NCBI GenBank assembly: GCA_040756085.1 | Contig: JBFMAE010000098.1 | Span: 1 to 15,279, forward strand | Length of the DNA stretch: 15,279 bases | From: JBFMAE01 sp040756085 | GTDB taxonomy: Bacteria; Desulfobacterota; BSN033; UBA1163 | Direction of reading: 5' to 3' | Shown here: positions 7,329-13,690 of the stretch, one piece after another | How the letters are laid out: every line of letters starts with the position of its first letter | How positions within the stretch are numbered: position 1 is the stretch's first letter | Notes under the pieces: generated by a model | Seen by the model: the letters and a program-made list of their open reading frames with translations, nothing else | What the model was told of the DNA's origin: nothing | Databases searched by the model: none | Position numbers and translations under genes: made by a program

Positions 7329-7423
7329 GAAGCTCCCCGTCCACAGGACGGGGCTTCCCGGAAATGAAATATCATTCATATTGTGCCCCTTGACCCGCCT
7401 ACAAGGCGGGGCTTGCGGGGCAC
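7329..7423. repeat. Pair of GC-rich palindromes with a shared ACA loop
   Basis: First hairpin: CCCCGTCC-ACA-GGACGGGG (7335-7353), extended by GAAG/CTTC (7329-7332, 7354-7357) across a bulge. Second: CCCGCCT-ACA-AGGCGGG (7394-7410) inside an outer GTGCCCC/GGGGCAC stem (7383-7389, 7417-7423). Both have the same three-base loop and sit in AT-rich surroundings. They resemble REP-type palindromes or the subterminal hairpins of IS200/IS605 elements. Confidence 0.7.
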
Positions 7424-7606
7424 TTTGCCGGTCAAGTAAATTTTTGCCATGTGAAAATTATTTTTTTCAGTGCGAGGTCGGACCGAGGGTGAAACCAACC
7501 TGTTTTTGGGGTCTCATTACCCTCTACAATAGTATTACTCTTTTGGGGCCAAAGACCGGAATTCATCCAGGATACTAACAGGCCAAAAGCCGGGGGCCTC
7601 TGGATT

Positions 7607-7674
7607 TGTAGTCAAATAAAGTCATATATAGGCAAAAGGTTGGGCCGAGAAGTGACTACATTTGACTTTATTTG
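7607..7674. repeat. Interleaved inverted repeats, AGTCAAATAAAGTCA type
   Basis: CAAATAAAGTCA (7613-7624) is the exact reverse complement of TGACTTTATTTG (7663-7674). TGTAGTCA (7607-7614) is the exact reverse complement of TGACTACA (7653-7660). The order of the two motifs is swapped between the arms, so this is not a simple hairpin; it looks like paired recognition sites or transposon-end sequences. It ends 34 bp before the stop codon of the XRE gene. Confidence 0.65.
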
Positions 7675-7708
7675 TCTTTAGTGTTGAGGGCATTTCTTCA
7701 TGCCGGGC

Positions 7709-8065
7709 TTAGACCTGTGCGTTCTTTCGGCCTGTGGACTTAGGCGCTGAATCATCTCCTGCAATGCCAGATAGGACAACCGGCGCACGGTCGGGGAATT
7801 TTGCAACAAGCGACAGATTGCCCCCCATCGCTTCGACCGTTTTCCGTAGTGTCGACAGCAAAAGATCACTGCGTTTTTCAAGCCGCGAAACACTGTCCTG
7901 GTTGATCCCGAGCGCCTTGGCCATCCGGACCTGCGTCAGCTTTCGGGCTCTCCGGAGCTCGCGCAAGGTCATTTCTTCAGCAATCAACTCCGCCGCGCGG
8001 GCCTCAACCTTCTTTCGCTGATCCGGGCCCAGTCTCTTGATTTTGTCGTTTACATTCACAGCCAT
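7709..8065 (-). CDS. XRE-family helix-turn-helix regulator (HigA-like antitoxin)
   Basis: A 118-aa protein with an XRE domain at about residues 34-63: LRELRRARKLTQVRMAKAL, then 'GINQDSVSRLEKRSDLLLST' and 'LRKTVEAMGGNLSLVAKFP', the familiar pattern of HigA-type antitoxins and orphan regulators. The ATG at 8065 has an AAGGAAG ribosome site. The usual upstream HigB-type toxin is missing: the 121 nt between it and the primase-helicase gene hold only a start-less open frame ending in HLARLKRERK just before the XRE start, possibly the last remnant of a partner. It lies on the same strand downstream of the primase-helicase gene and may be cotranscribed with it and regulate it. A palindrome at 8131-8149 is a candidate operator. 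Confidence 0.86.
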   Translation of the reverse strand: MAVNVNDKIKRLGPDQRKKVEARAAELIAEEMTLRELRRARKLTQVRMAKALGINQDSVSRLEKRSDLLLSTLRKTVEAMGGNLSLVAKFPDRAPVVLSGIAGDDSAPKSTGRKNAQV

Positions 8066-8130
8066 GATTACTTCCTTTCTCTCTTTAGTCGGGCAAGATG
8101 AGCCTCGAAACGTTTTTCCGGGCTTTCCCC

Positions 8131-8149
8131 TGACTCAATTTTTGAGTCA
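8131..8149. promoter_or_regulatory. Palindrome between primase-helicase and XRE genes, possible operator
   Basis: TGACTCAA (8131-8138), a TTT spacer, and TTGAGTCA (8142-8149) form a perfect 8-bp-arm palindrome, 66 bp upstream of the XRE start. Its symmetry and size suit a dimeric XRE repressor. No T tract follows on either strand, which argues against a terminator. The link to the XRE protein is inference. Confidence 0.5.
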
Positions 8150-8186
8150 AAGTTCGTGCCCTTAAAGAATGATTCACCTCTCTATC

Positions 8187-10643
8187 CTATTTGTCACTCT
8201 GCTGCCCCGGATTCTCAGGGCCCTTCTGAATCGAATAGCCTATGGCTTCGTAGCCCTTAACGCGTTTTTTATACATACGCATTAGTGTCGGCACGCGAAT
8301 GTCAACGTAATCATAAACCTGAACTACTCGCTTGTTATCGTGAAGCCGGTGAAGACGTCCCACGTATTGTTGGAGAGTACCGCACCAGGAGATGGGCATG
8401 GCCAAAAAGAGGGTGTCCAGTCTGGCATCGTCAAACCCTTCTCCAATATATCGTCCTGTAGATAGGATCACCCGTTCCTTTGAATCCGGCACGGCTTTCA
8501 TTTGATCAGCTATCGCCTTTCGTTGTTTGCTGCCCATTCCGCCCTTAAGAACGATGATATTCTGGGCGACGCCCTGAAGTTGTTCGGCGAATTGCTCTAA
8601 GTGCTCAACCCGTTCCGTTAGAAGGAGGGGGGATCGTCCCGTTTCTAAGGCCTTCAGCAGATCATCAAAAATCAATTCATTGCGATCTTTGTCAAGTACA
8701 AGGGCGGCATAGATGTCCTGGATTTTCACGTCGGCTGATTCCGGAGCCATTCTAAAATTCGTGTGCCTTGTTATGACAACGTGCTCAAACGGTCGAGCGG
8801 CTGCCTGCTTCTTCGCACTTTCCCTGAAACGGATGGGACCGCACTGCATTAAGATAATAGGGTGATGGCCGTCCTTGCGAATCGGAGTTGCTGTGAGGCC
8901 AACAATGTACTTAGCCTTCACCTGTCTTAAGACTTGTTCAAAAGTAAAGGCAGGGATGTGGTGGCATTCATCAACAATGATTTGACCATATCCGGCTACC
9001 ATATCTTTGACCTCTCCCTTGCGATTGAGGCTCTGGATGAGACCGATGTCGATAGAACCAGTAACCTTTTTTTTGCCGCCACTCACCTGACCAATCTCTT
9101 CCAACGGCATCCCGAGGAATAAAGCCAATCGTTCGCGCCATTGGTCCATCAGTTGCCTTCGGTGGACCAATACCAGGGTATTAACTCTTCTATTTGCGAT
9201 AAGCCATGCCGCTATAACGGTCTTACCAAAAGCGGTCGGGGCGGACAGGACACCGTAGCCGTGAGAAAATAGTTGCTGAGCAGCTTCCTGTTGCAGGGGT
9301 CGAAGTTCCCCTTTAAAAGCAACGTTGATTGAACTGCCTCCGAAACGCTCGTCAGTGAGTTCCGGTTTGATCTTGTGTGTTTTGATAAGATCAAGTGCAT
9401 CATCGAGGCAGCCCCGTGGAAGGCCGATATAGGACGGGAAATCTTCCGCACAACCGATGATCCGGGGCTTGCCGAAAGTCGACAGGCGCATGGCCTGAGC
9501 CTTATAGAAGTCGGGGTTTTGAAAGGCAGCCAGCCGAATCAGACGGTTCAACATGGCAGGAGGCAAGCCTTTCTTCTCAATATAGATCAGGTTGCCTTGA
9601 ACTATTCGGACAGTCTCGGGGAAAGGTCCTTGGACGGGTTTCTCCCTTTTCTTCTTCGAGGGCGGTAAAGTCCAGGGATCCTCCTCGATCCCTTCATCGG
9701 CCAGGCTGATGCGCACGCCAAGGATGGTTCCATTTCGGGAAGCCTCCTGGACAATGGTCTCCACTTTCTCCAACTGGATTCTTTCAAGTGATGATAGAAA
9801 TAGCCACTGGTCGGGATAGGGTTCGAACGTCTCATTTACGAAGACGCTGTTGCCTTTCTCTGCAGGACCTCGTTGTAAAGGAAGGACGATGAGATTCCCG
9901 AACCCACCCTTGGGCATCGTATCCTGACTTGGAAAGAAGCGATCATAAGAATCCAGACCGATTTGATGGCGTCGTTCCATGGAACGTGTCAAGATAGCAC
10001 AACCAAATTTCCGCGCCAGAGAAGCCGAGACCGGGCGGTCAAAGAACATCCAGACATGTCCTCCCTTGCCAGATCTCGAACGTTCCAGTGCTGCGGGAAC
10101 TCCAATGTCACTGCAGGTTTTCAGAAAAGCAGCGACGTCCTCGTGCCAGGATTTCTTATCGAAATCGACAGCCAGGAGCCAGCAGGTTTCATCCGGCAAG
10201 AGCGGGTAAACCCCGATCGTGTGTTTTCCGAGCAGATGGCCGCGAATTACCTCATCTGTGACTGGTTTGAGCTCTCGATTTTCACAATCGGAACACTTCA
10301 CCATAGGTTTGCGACAAAACGCGCGGTTCCATTCGTTTGCACAAGCAGGTGAATAACCGGAATTTCCTCTTCTCCCTTCCCATCTGATCGGGTAAGCGTC
10401 TTCACGCCCACGGAACAGGGAACGAAAAAGAGCAACCTGGGTTTCTATTGGAGACTCACTTGTGACTTCATTTGTTGGGATGTATGGTGCGGGTGGCTCT
10501 GATACCCTTGGTTGGGATGTTGTAGCGCGATCTCCAGGATATAAACGCAGCAGTTTCTTCAGACGTTCATTTTCTTCCCTCAGAGACGCGCATTCTCTTA
10601 ATGCTCTTTGGAGTTGATCTTTGAGGTCTTCGGGATCAAGCAT
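8187..10643 (-). CDS. Archaeo-eukaryotic primase-like domain fused to SF2 helicase (TOTE-type)
   Basis: The 818-aa protein opens with a coiled coil (about 5-35) and a linker. A primase-polymerase-like domain of the archaeo-eukaryotic type follows (about 65-320): the hhDhD motif LLAVDFDKK (D160, D162), SGKGGHVWMFF with H196, and 'GLDSYDRFFPSQDTMPKGG'. A small Cys cluster (C110, C117, C120) sits before it. From about 440 it is an SF2 helicase: Walker A SAPTAFGKT (467-475), DECH (558-561), LTATP (583-587), STGRYIGEGFD (729-738) and QQYVGRLHR (758-766). This primase-helicase order is the one described in TOTE conflict systems; usual lengths are 800-1000 aa. No nuclease domain is visible. Known families suggest ATP-driven DNA unwinding coupled to nucleotide transfer; a conflict or defence role is inferred. 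The start lacks a strong ribosome site. Higher GC than its neighbours. Confidence 0.88.
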   Translation of the reverse strand: MLDPEDLKDQLQRALRECASLREENERLKKLLRLYPGDRATTSQPRVSEPPAPYIPTNEVTSESPIETQVALFRSLFRGREDAYPIRWEGRRGNSGYSPACANEWNRAFCRKPMVKCSDCENRELKPVTDEVIRGHLLGKHTIGVYPLLPDETCWLLAVDFDKKSWHEDVAAFLKTCSDIGVPAALERSRSGKGGHVWMFFDRPVSASLARKFGCAILTRSMERRHQIGLDSYDRFFPSQDTMPKGGFGNLIVLPLQRGPAEKGNSVFVNETFEPYPDQWLFLSSLERIQLEKVETIVQEASRNGTILGVRISLADEGIEEDPWTLPPSKKKREKPVQGPFPETVRIVQGNLIYIEKKGLPPAMLNRLIRLAAFQNPDFYKAQAMRLSTFGKPRIIGCAEDFPSYIGLPRGCLDDALDLIKTHKIKPELTDERFGGSSINVAFKGELRPLQQEAAQQLFSHGYGVLSAPTAFGKTVIAAWLIANRRVNTLVLVHRRQLMDQWRERLALFLGMPLEEIGQVSGGKKKVTGSIDIGLIQSLNRKGEVKDMVAGYGQIIVDECHHIPAFTFEQVLRQVKAKYIVGLTATPIRKDGHHPIILMQCGPIRFRESAKKQAAARPFEHVVITRHTNFRMAPESADVKIQDIYAALVLDKDRNELIFDDLLKALETGRSPLLLTERVEHLEQFAEQLQGVAQNIIVLKGGMGSKQRKAIADQMKAVPDSKERVILSTGRYIGEGFDDARLDTLFLAMPISWCGTLQQYVGRLHRLHDNKRVVQVYDYVDIRVPTLMRMYKKRVKGYEAIGYSIQKGPENPGQQSDK

Positions 10644-10811
10644 ATCCGTTCACATCACCCTTCATGAGTTTTGCCGCGCTTCGCCTCCCTCCATTTTGTC
10701 AAATTCGTGCATTGCAGTCAGAGGTAGGTTCCCTGCCACCTCTGCAAATGAGACAGCGAAGTATGTTGGTATGCCGAGACTTAGCTTCTTTCAAGTGAAG
10801 TCTGGTGCAGA

Positions 10812-11333
10812 CTACAAGTGAAACTCATCCTTAACCCTGAGTTTGATCTCATCCAATAAAGAAGGCTTAATAAAAAAGGAGCACTTTTTAGGAAGACTGT
10901 CAAGAAGACCTAAAACCTCTTTCGGGTTCAGCTGGTTTCTGCGTATGGAGCGTAAAAGAATGCCAATTGTCCCATGAACCTTGTAACCCATTCGTTCGCC
11001 AACCATTCGAGCGGCGGAATCGTCTGTTAGAAAGATAGCTGCCGGATCTCTTTCCATTAGGGCTAATGCCTCGAATTCTCCGGTATCAAGCGACAGGGCA
11101 CGGCACATTGCAATAAGCGTTTGATCGGTTGGAAATGCGTGGGGCGATATGACGAAAGGAGGGGTAATTTTAACAAAAAGTTTTGGTCGTTTCCTCTGGA
11201 CTTCATTTATTACAGCGGGACATAGCAGGATTTCTTGGAAGTCCTCGGTAAGATAAAGAACACCGATTTCGTCCAGATGGATAATGGGGCCGGAATCGCA
11301 AACCGCTTTGAAGCGCGACTTACTCCTTTCCAT
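10812..11333 (-). CDS. PIN-domain toxin (DUF3368-like ribonuclease)
   Basis: From ATG 11333 the product is 173 aa. It has the PIN fold signature: D13 in AVCDSGPIIHLDEIG, E44 in CPAVINEVQRK, D82/E85 in LDTGEFEALAL, and D103-D104 in FLTDDSAARM, the four acidic positions that bind metal in PIN ribonucleases. The DSGPIIHL opening and the 'TGEFEAL' and 'TDD-AAR' motifs are those of the DUF3368-type PIN proteins. It overlaps the preceding antitoxin gene by 14 nt; starts at 11351 (ATG) or 11357 (GTG) are also open but less likely. Role by family: an RNA-cleaving toxin neutralised by the upstream ribbon-helix-helix protein. The target is unknown. Confidence 0.87.
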   Translation of the reverse strand: MERSKSRFKAVCDSGPIIHLDEIGVLYLTEDFQEILLCPAVINEVQRKRPKLFVKITPPFVISPHAFPTDQTLIAMCRALSLDTGEFEALALMERDPAAIFLTDDSAARMVGERMGYKVHGTIGILLRSIRRNQLNPKEVLGLLDSLPKKCSFFIKPSLLDEIKLRVKDEFHL

Positions 11334-11514
11334 GGAGGCCCCATTCCACATCGTCACGAATGAATTTTTCCATCAGTTCAGGGCGATGAGTATCTAAGAA
11401 TCGTCGCAGGGCCTCGGAAAGAAGTTCTCCTTCGTCTAGGAACCAGCCTTCCTTGATAAGGGATTCGGCTTCCCGGTAAAGCTTATCAGGTATTTTGGTC
11501 TGTACCGTTTTCAT
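11320..11514 (-). CDS. Ribbon-helix-helix antitoxin partner of the PIN toxin
   Basis: A 64-aa protein, MKTVQTKIPDKLYREAESL onward, with the RHH pattern of a short basic beta strand, two helices and 'LLSEALRRFLDTHRPELMEK'. The C-terminal tail 'FIRDDVEWGLHGKE' is likely the toxin-binding part. The ATG at 11514 has an ideal GGAGGGGG ribosome site, so a longer upstream frame is dismissed. By analogy with other RHH/PIN pairs it should bind the toxin and repress its own promoter (extended -10 at 11539-11547). It overlaps the toxin gene by 14 nt, implying coupled translation with antitoxin first. Confidence 0.85.
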   Translation of the reverse strand: MKTVQTKIPDKLYREAESLIKEGWFLDEGELLSEALRRFLDTHRPELMEKFIRDDVEWGLHGKE

Positions 11515-11538
11515 TGACCCCCTCCTCAATTTTAAACA

Positions 11539-11566
11539 ATTATACCACACTAATCCATCTTCTTCT
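11539..11566 (-). promoter_or_regulatory. Extended -10 promoter of the RHH-PIN operon
   Basis: On the minus strand TGGTATAAT (11539-11547) is a consensus -10 with extended TGn, with a weak -35 (TTAGAA-like) about 18 nt upstream. The -10 ends 24 nt before the antitoxin start codon. Confidence 0.6.
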
Positions 11567-11568
11567 AA

Positions 11569-11742
11569 TCAACCACTGATCTGCGGATGGGATTCCCAAG
11601 TGTAAGCGGATTCTCGCGTCGTAATGTCTTTTCCATGCGGGAATTCTGCCTGGCATACCTCGATCTTCCAAAAATGCAACCACTCGTTGCACAAATCGGG
11701 TGGACACAGAATCTAATCGATTGCCGAGAGCTTAGAACATAG
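11569..11742 (+). pseudogene. Remnant of a DUF1016 (YhcG/PDDEXK nuclease family) N-terminal domain
   Basis: This 57-codon open stretch is bounded by TAA at 11566-11568 and TAG at 11740-11742 and has no start codon. It reads TDLRMGFPSVSGFSRRNVFS, then MREFCLAYLDLPKMQ and PLVAQIGWTQNL. That matches the DUF1016 N-terminal motif: L-x-x-E-F-P-x-x-x-G-F-S-R-R-N-(L/V)-x-x-M-R-x-F-Y-x-x-Y, then (L/V)-V-A-Q-(I)-x-W-(S/G/T)-x-N-L. The nuclease half (PDDEXK) is missing: after the stop no further homology was noticed. It lies head-to-head with the RHH-PIN promoter, so it looks like a fragment left by rearrangement. The family is linked to restriction-like or defence functions. Confidence 0.6.
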
Positions 11743-11898
11743 CAAATCGGTTTATTACCGGTCGACTTCTCATTGGTCGGCTACCGGGTATCTCGGGCCG
11801 GGTATCGGGATGATTCCAACAATGCTGGGCAGAATCTGGATCGGAAGATCCCTGAATCCGGGACATCGTTCTTTTCTCTGTCGATGGATTCTAAAGAT

Positions 11899-11987
11899 TT
11901 GTCGATAAATTGTCGATAGATTCGCCCGCCGGAAAGCCTCTCCTTCCGGCAATAATTCTAATGTCTTCGTCGATAGAAAATCGATAG
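11899..11987. repeat. Symmetric TTGTCGATA repeat pairs flanking a hairpin
   Basis: TTGTCGATA occurs at 11899-11907 and 11910-11918 (11-bp period). GCCGGAA/TTCCGGC (11928-11934, 11944-11950) forms a hairpin. GTCGATAG (11969-11976) and ATCGATAG (11980-11987) form a second pair, again with an 11-bp period. Helical phasing of two pairs around a palindrome suggests protein-binding sites. Confidence 0.6.
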
Positions 11988-12311
11988 ATCATGGATTGGG
12001 TGCTTGGGAGCAGGCCCTGATGAGGATCGTTCAATCTCTGAGGGAGGCCAGGATTCTTTCAGAATATAGAGGAGAATCGTTCATAGGCAGGATCTACAAG
12101 GTTGAGACAGATATATTCAGCAGGAGGATGTTTCTCATTCCTTTGAAGATAGAATTCTTTGGATCCCCTGGCAGGATAGAGAGCCGCAAAGAAGGCTATT
12201 TACAGCTTATTCGGAAGGTGACCCCTGCCGAAAATATCTATCTCTGACCAACCTCTTTCCTCTTGAAACTATCATTGGACCAGGAAAGCTCCCTTTTCGC
12301 CCGCATTGGGT

Positions 12312-12388
12312 AGGCTTGAGCTTGTCGAACGGGTGACGCCCAACGATTGCTCCTTTCCCTTTTCCGTCATTCCGGACCCGATCCGGAA
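12312..12388. repeat. Dispersed-repeat-like segments
   Basis: AGGCTTGAGCTTGTCGAACG (from 12312) and the palindrome TTCCGGACCCGATCCGGAA (12370-12388, 7-bp arms) resemble short intergenic repeats seen in many unrelated bacterial genomes. In translation they give the familiar spurious 'SVIPDPIRNPVL' peptide, a good reason not to call the frame here a gene. Confidence 0.5.
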
Positions 12389-12465
12389 TCCAGTATTATT
12401 AAGCCTCAAGGATCAGAAGATCGTTCTCCCAGAGCAGCGTATAATAGAGCTACATTCCATGGTCC

Positions 12466-12494
12466 TTGTCGGACATGGCGAAAAATGGTATAAA
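12466..12494 (+). promoter_or_regulatory. Promoter of the hicBA-XRE operon
   Basis: TTGTCG (12466-12471), a 17-nt spacer and TATAAA (12489-12494), the last preceded by TGG as an extended -10, lie 30 nt upstream of the hicB start. The operator, if any, is not obvious. Confidence 0.6.
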
Positions 12495-12524
12495 GATAAC
12501 TAAGTTTTCTGCAAGGAGGAACTT

Positions 12525-12824
12525 ATGAAGCAGAAATACACGGCAATCATCCGGAAGAGTAAGCTTGAATATGTGGCCATATGCCTTGAACTCAATGTCT
12601 CTGCCCGTGGCGACGATCTGGCAGATGTGGAAAAGAATCTCAAATCGGCAATTGAATTATATCTTGAAGACTTGAAGGAACATCCGGAGACAGCAAGATC
12701 TCCCATTCCCACAGATGAGCTTATTGAATTCCTGAGAGATACAGAACCGGATTGGTATCGGGAACCTGGTGAAGGTCTGATTTTGAGACCCCTTGAAGTT
12801 CACGAGGTCCCTTCATATGCCTAA
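12525..12824 (+). CDS. hicB: HicB-family antitoxin
   Basis: A 99-aa protein with the HicB partial RNase-H-like fold in its first half: KYTAIIRKSKLEYVAICLEL, 'NVSARGDDLADVEKNLKSAI', then ELYLEDL. The usual family pattern is 'a-x-x-P-E-(l/g)-x-(v)-(s/t)-x-G-x-x-(l)-x-E-A-x-x-N-(l)-x-x-A-(l/i)'. The C-terminal part (about 60-99) has no obvious DNA-binding domain. A strong AAGGAGG ribosome site precedes ATG 12525. It overlaps the next gene (hicA) by 8 nt. Family role: binds and masks HicA and represses the operon. Antitoxin-first order, as in many HicBA loci. Confidence 0.85.
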   Translation: MKQKYTAIIRKSKLEYVAICLELNVSARGDDLADVEKNLKSAIELYLEDLKEHPETARSPIPTDELIEFLRDTEPDWYREPGEGLILRPLEVHEVPSYA

Positions 12825-13053
12825 AATACCATCAATGTCCAGCAAAGAACTGGCTCGATTGCTGGAAAAAGGCGGAGCAGTATTCGTCCGTCAGGGATCG
12901 ACAGATCATGCGATCTATTCAAGAATCATTAAAGGGAAAAGATATTCCGCCCCTGTCCAGATGGGCAAAAGGTCGTTAGATCCAGTTTATTGTAAAAGAG
13001 TCTTGAGACAGTTGAAATTCACCGATGAAGAGATCAAAAAGCTTCTGGATTGA
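12817..13053 (+). CDS. hicA: HicA-family mRNA interferase toxin
   Basis: A 78-aa protein beginning MPKIPSMSSKELARLLEKGG. The HicA pattern is clear: 'S-x-x-(e)-(l)-(i/a)-(r)-(l)-L-x-x-x-G', then VFVRQGSTDHAIYSR with catalytic-type His31. The usual family motif is G-S-H; here two residues, TD, intervene (GSTDH), a common variant. It ends 'VYCKRVLRQLKFTDEEIKKLLD', the helical part of the dsRBD-like fold. Predicted to cleave mRNA in a translation-linked way when free of HicB. ATG 12817 overlaps the hicB stop by 8 nt, so a longer upstream start is rejected. Confidence 0.87.
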   Translation: MPKIPSMSSKELARLLEKGGAVFVRQGSTDHAIYSRIIKGKRYSAPVQMGKRSLDPVYCKRVLRQLKFTDEEIKKLLD

Positions 13054-13065
13054 TACCTAAAGCTT

Positions 13066-13398
13066 ATGAAGAGTGCAAAGAAGAAACGACTTGAAACAAA
13101 TGGATGGAGGGTTGGTACGGTTGCGGAGTTTCTCCAACTTTCACCTGAAGAGTCCGCCTATATTGAGATGAAACTTGCGTTGAGTAGGAATCTTCAGGAA
13201 CGTCGGAAGGACAAGAGCCTAACTCAAGAGCAACTTGCTCGTCTTCTGAAGTCCAGTCAATCGAGGGTGGCAAAAATGGAAGCAGGAGATCCTTCGGTTT
13301 CGCTTGATTTGCTGGTCCGTTCGCTGTTAGTTCTGGGGGAATCTCGAAAAAGCCTCGCTAAGATTCTTTCCGAGCCGCGTTCTGCATCTGTAAGTTAG
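13066..13398 (+). CDS. XRE-family regulator, third gene of the hicBA operon
   Basis: A 110-aa protein: a basic start (MKSAKKKRLETNGWRVGTVA), a short 'EFLQLSPEESAYIEMKLALS' linker helix, then an XRE helix-turn-helix (about 38-88) with 'RRKDKSLTQEQLARLLKSSQ', SRVAKMEAGDPSVSLDLLV. The GWRVG-x-x-x-EFL-x-LS-x-EE-A-Y opening is a recognisable subgroup usually paired with RelE/HigB-type toxins. It starts 12 nt after the hicA stop on the same strand, with no clear ribosome site, so it is probably translated from the hicBA message. It may act as an additional repressor or as an antitoxin whose toxin is lost. Confidence 0.85.
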   Translation: MKSAKKKRLETNGWRVGTVAEFLQLSPEESAYIEMKLALSRNLQERRKDKSLTQEQLARLLKSSQSRVAKMEAGDPSVSLDLLVRSLLVLGESRKSLAKILSEPRSASVS

Positions 13399-13457
13399 TT
13401 AGACCTGGGTCTCAACTTTCATGGGCTACGAGGTCGTCTGCTCTCCCTCTACTAATC
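13399..13457. other. Short spacer, nothing seen
   Basis: Between the XRE stop and the decayed minus-strand frame. Only a tiny AGACCTGGGTCT palindrome is present, too short to call a terminator. Confidence 0.4.
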
Positions 13458-13690
13458 TCAAATTGCCTCGTTGCCCTTTCTGATCTTCCTTAAGAAATCC
13501 TAATCGAGCCGTTTCAACTCCCAAAATGCCAGTCCAAGGCCAAAATCAGCCTCTTGTTTCTACACTTGATTCATAAAATCAATAACTTGTCTTGGTCCGA
13601 CCTTGTTCGAAACGTGACCTTGTTCGAAAACCTGTCATCAAAAATAACAACAGCAAGATCAGCATCAGGGTTTTTCTTGCCTCACCGCTT
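13458..13690 (-). pseudogene. Decayed coding sequence downstream of the DUF2283 gene
   Basis: On the minus strand protein-like sequence can be read across two frames and internal stops: 'NPDADLAVVIFDDRFSNKV' with TFRTRSDQDK, then after a frame change VIDFMNQV-stop-'KQEADFGLGLAFWELKRLD'-stop-DFLRKIRKGNEAI-stop. The composition (DADLAVVIFDD, AFWELKRLD) is that of a real soluble protein rather than random sequence. I do not recognise the family. It directly follows the DUF2283 gene on the same strand and may be its former partner. Confidence 0.35.

Larger units (their letters stand above)
6650..7708. other. Non-coding, hairpin-rich spacer between integrase and XRE gene
   Basis: No convincing gene is seen over about 1 kb. 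The stretch holds at least five inverted repeats (7002-7034, 7141-7180, 7186-7210, 7329-7357, 7383-7423), two related GGCCAAA...CCGG segments (7547-7559, 7581-7593) and a larger inverted repeat at 7607-7674. A short minus-strand frame ending at 6715 (MGVGPQPGRDGVRIH onwards, 38 codons after a GGAGG) could be a small ORF or chance. The density of stem-loops resembles intergenic repeat elements or relics of insertion sequences. Confidence 0.55.
11743..12465. other. Repeat-rich spacer without a clear gene
   Basis: About 720 bases lack a convincing gene. The left part has TCGATA repeats around a hairpin (11899-11987). A plus-strand frame with ATG at 12020 (75 codons to 12247, beginning MRIVQSLREARILSEYRGES) looks mildly protein-like but has no strong ribosome site and no recognised family. 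From 12312 there are two short elements resembling widely dispersed intergenic repeats, one the palindrome at 12370-12388. A consensus TATAAT is at 12440-12445 without a good -35. Confidence 0.45.

Noticed and set aside
7000..7700. Possible CRISPR array
   Set aside because: Repeats here are unlike one another and inverted; there is no regular direct repeat/spacer periodicity and no cas gene in the window.
7734..8021. 95-codon plus-strand frame
   Set aside because: Antisense shadow of the XRE gene; Ser/Arg-rich with no motif.
9375..10352. Plus-strand frames inside the primase-helicase gene
   Set aside because: Antisense shadows of a protein whose motifs are all on the minus strand.
10644..10811. 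Start-less minus-strand frame containing 'IPTYFAVSFAEVAGNLPLTA'
   Set aside because: Looks slightly protein-like, but has no start codon at its open end and no family I recognise; too weak to call a remnant.
11770..11952. 60-codon minus-strand frame
   Set aside because: Runs through the TCGATA repeats and hairpin; no ribosome site or motif.
12306..12503. 65-codon plus-strand frame with SVIPDPIRNPVL
   Set aside because: This peptide is the well-known spurious translation of a dispersed intergenic repeat; the frame also covers the hicB promoter.
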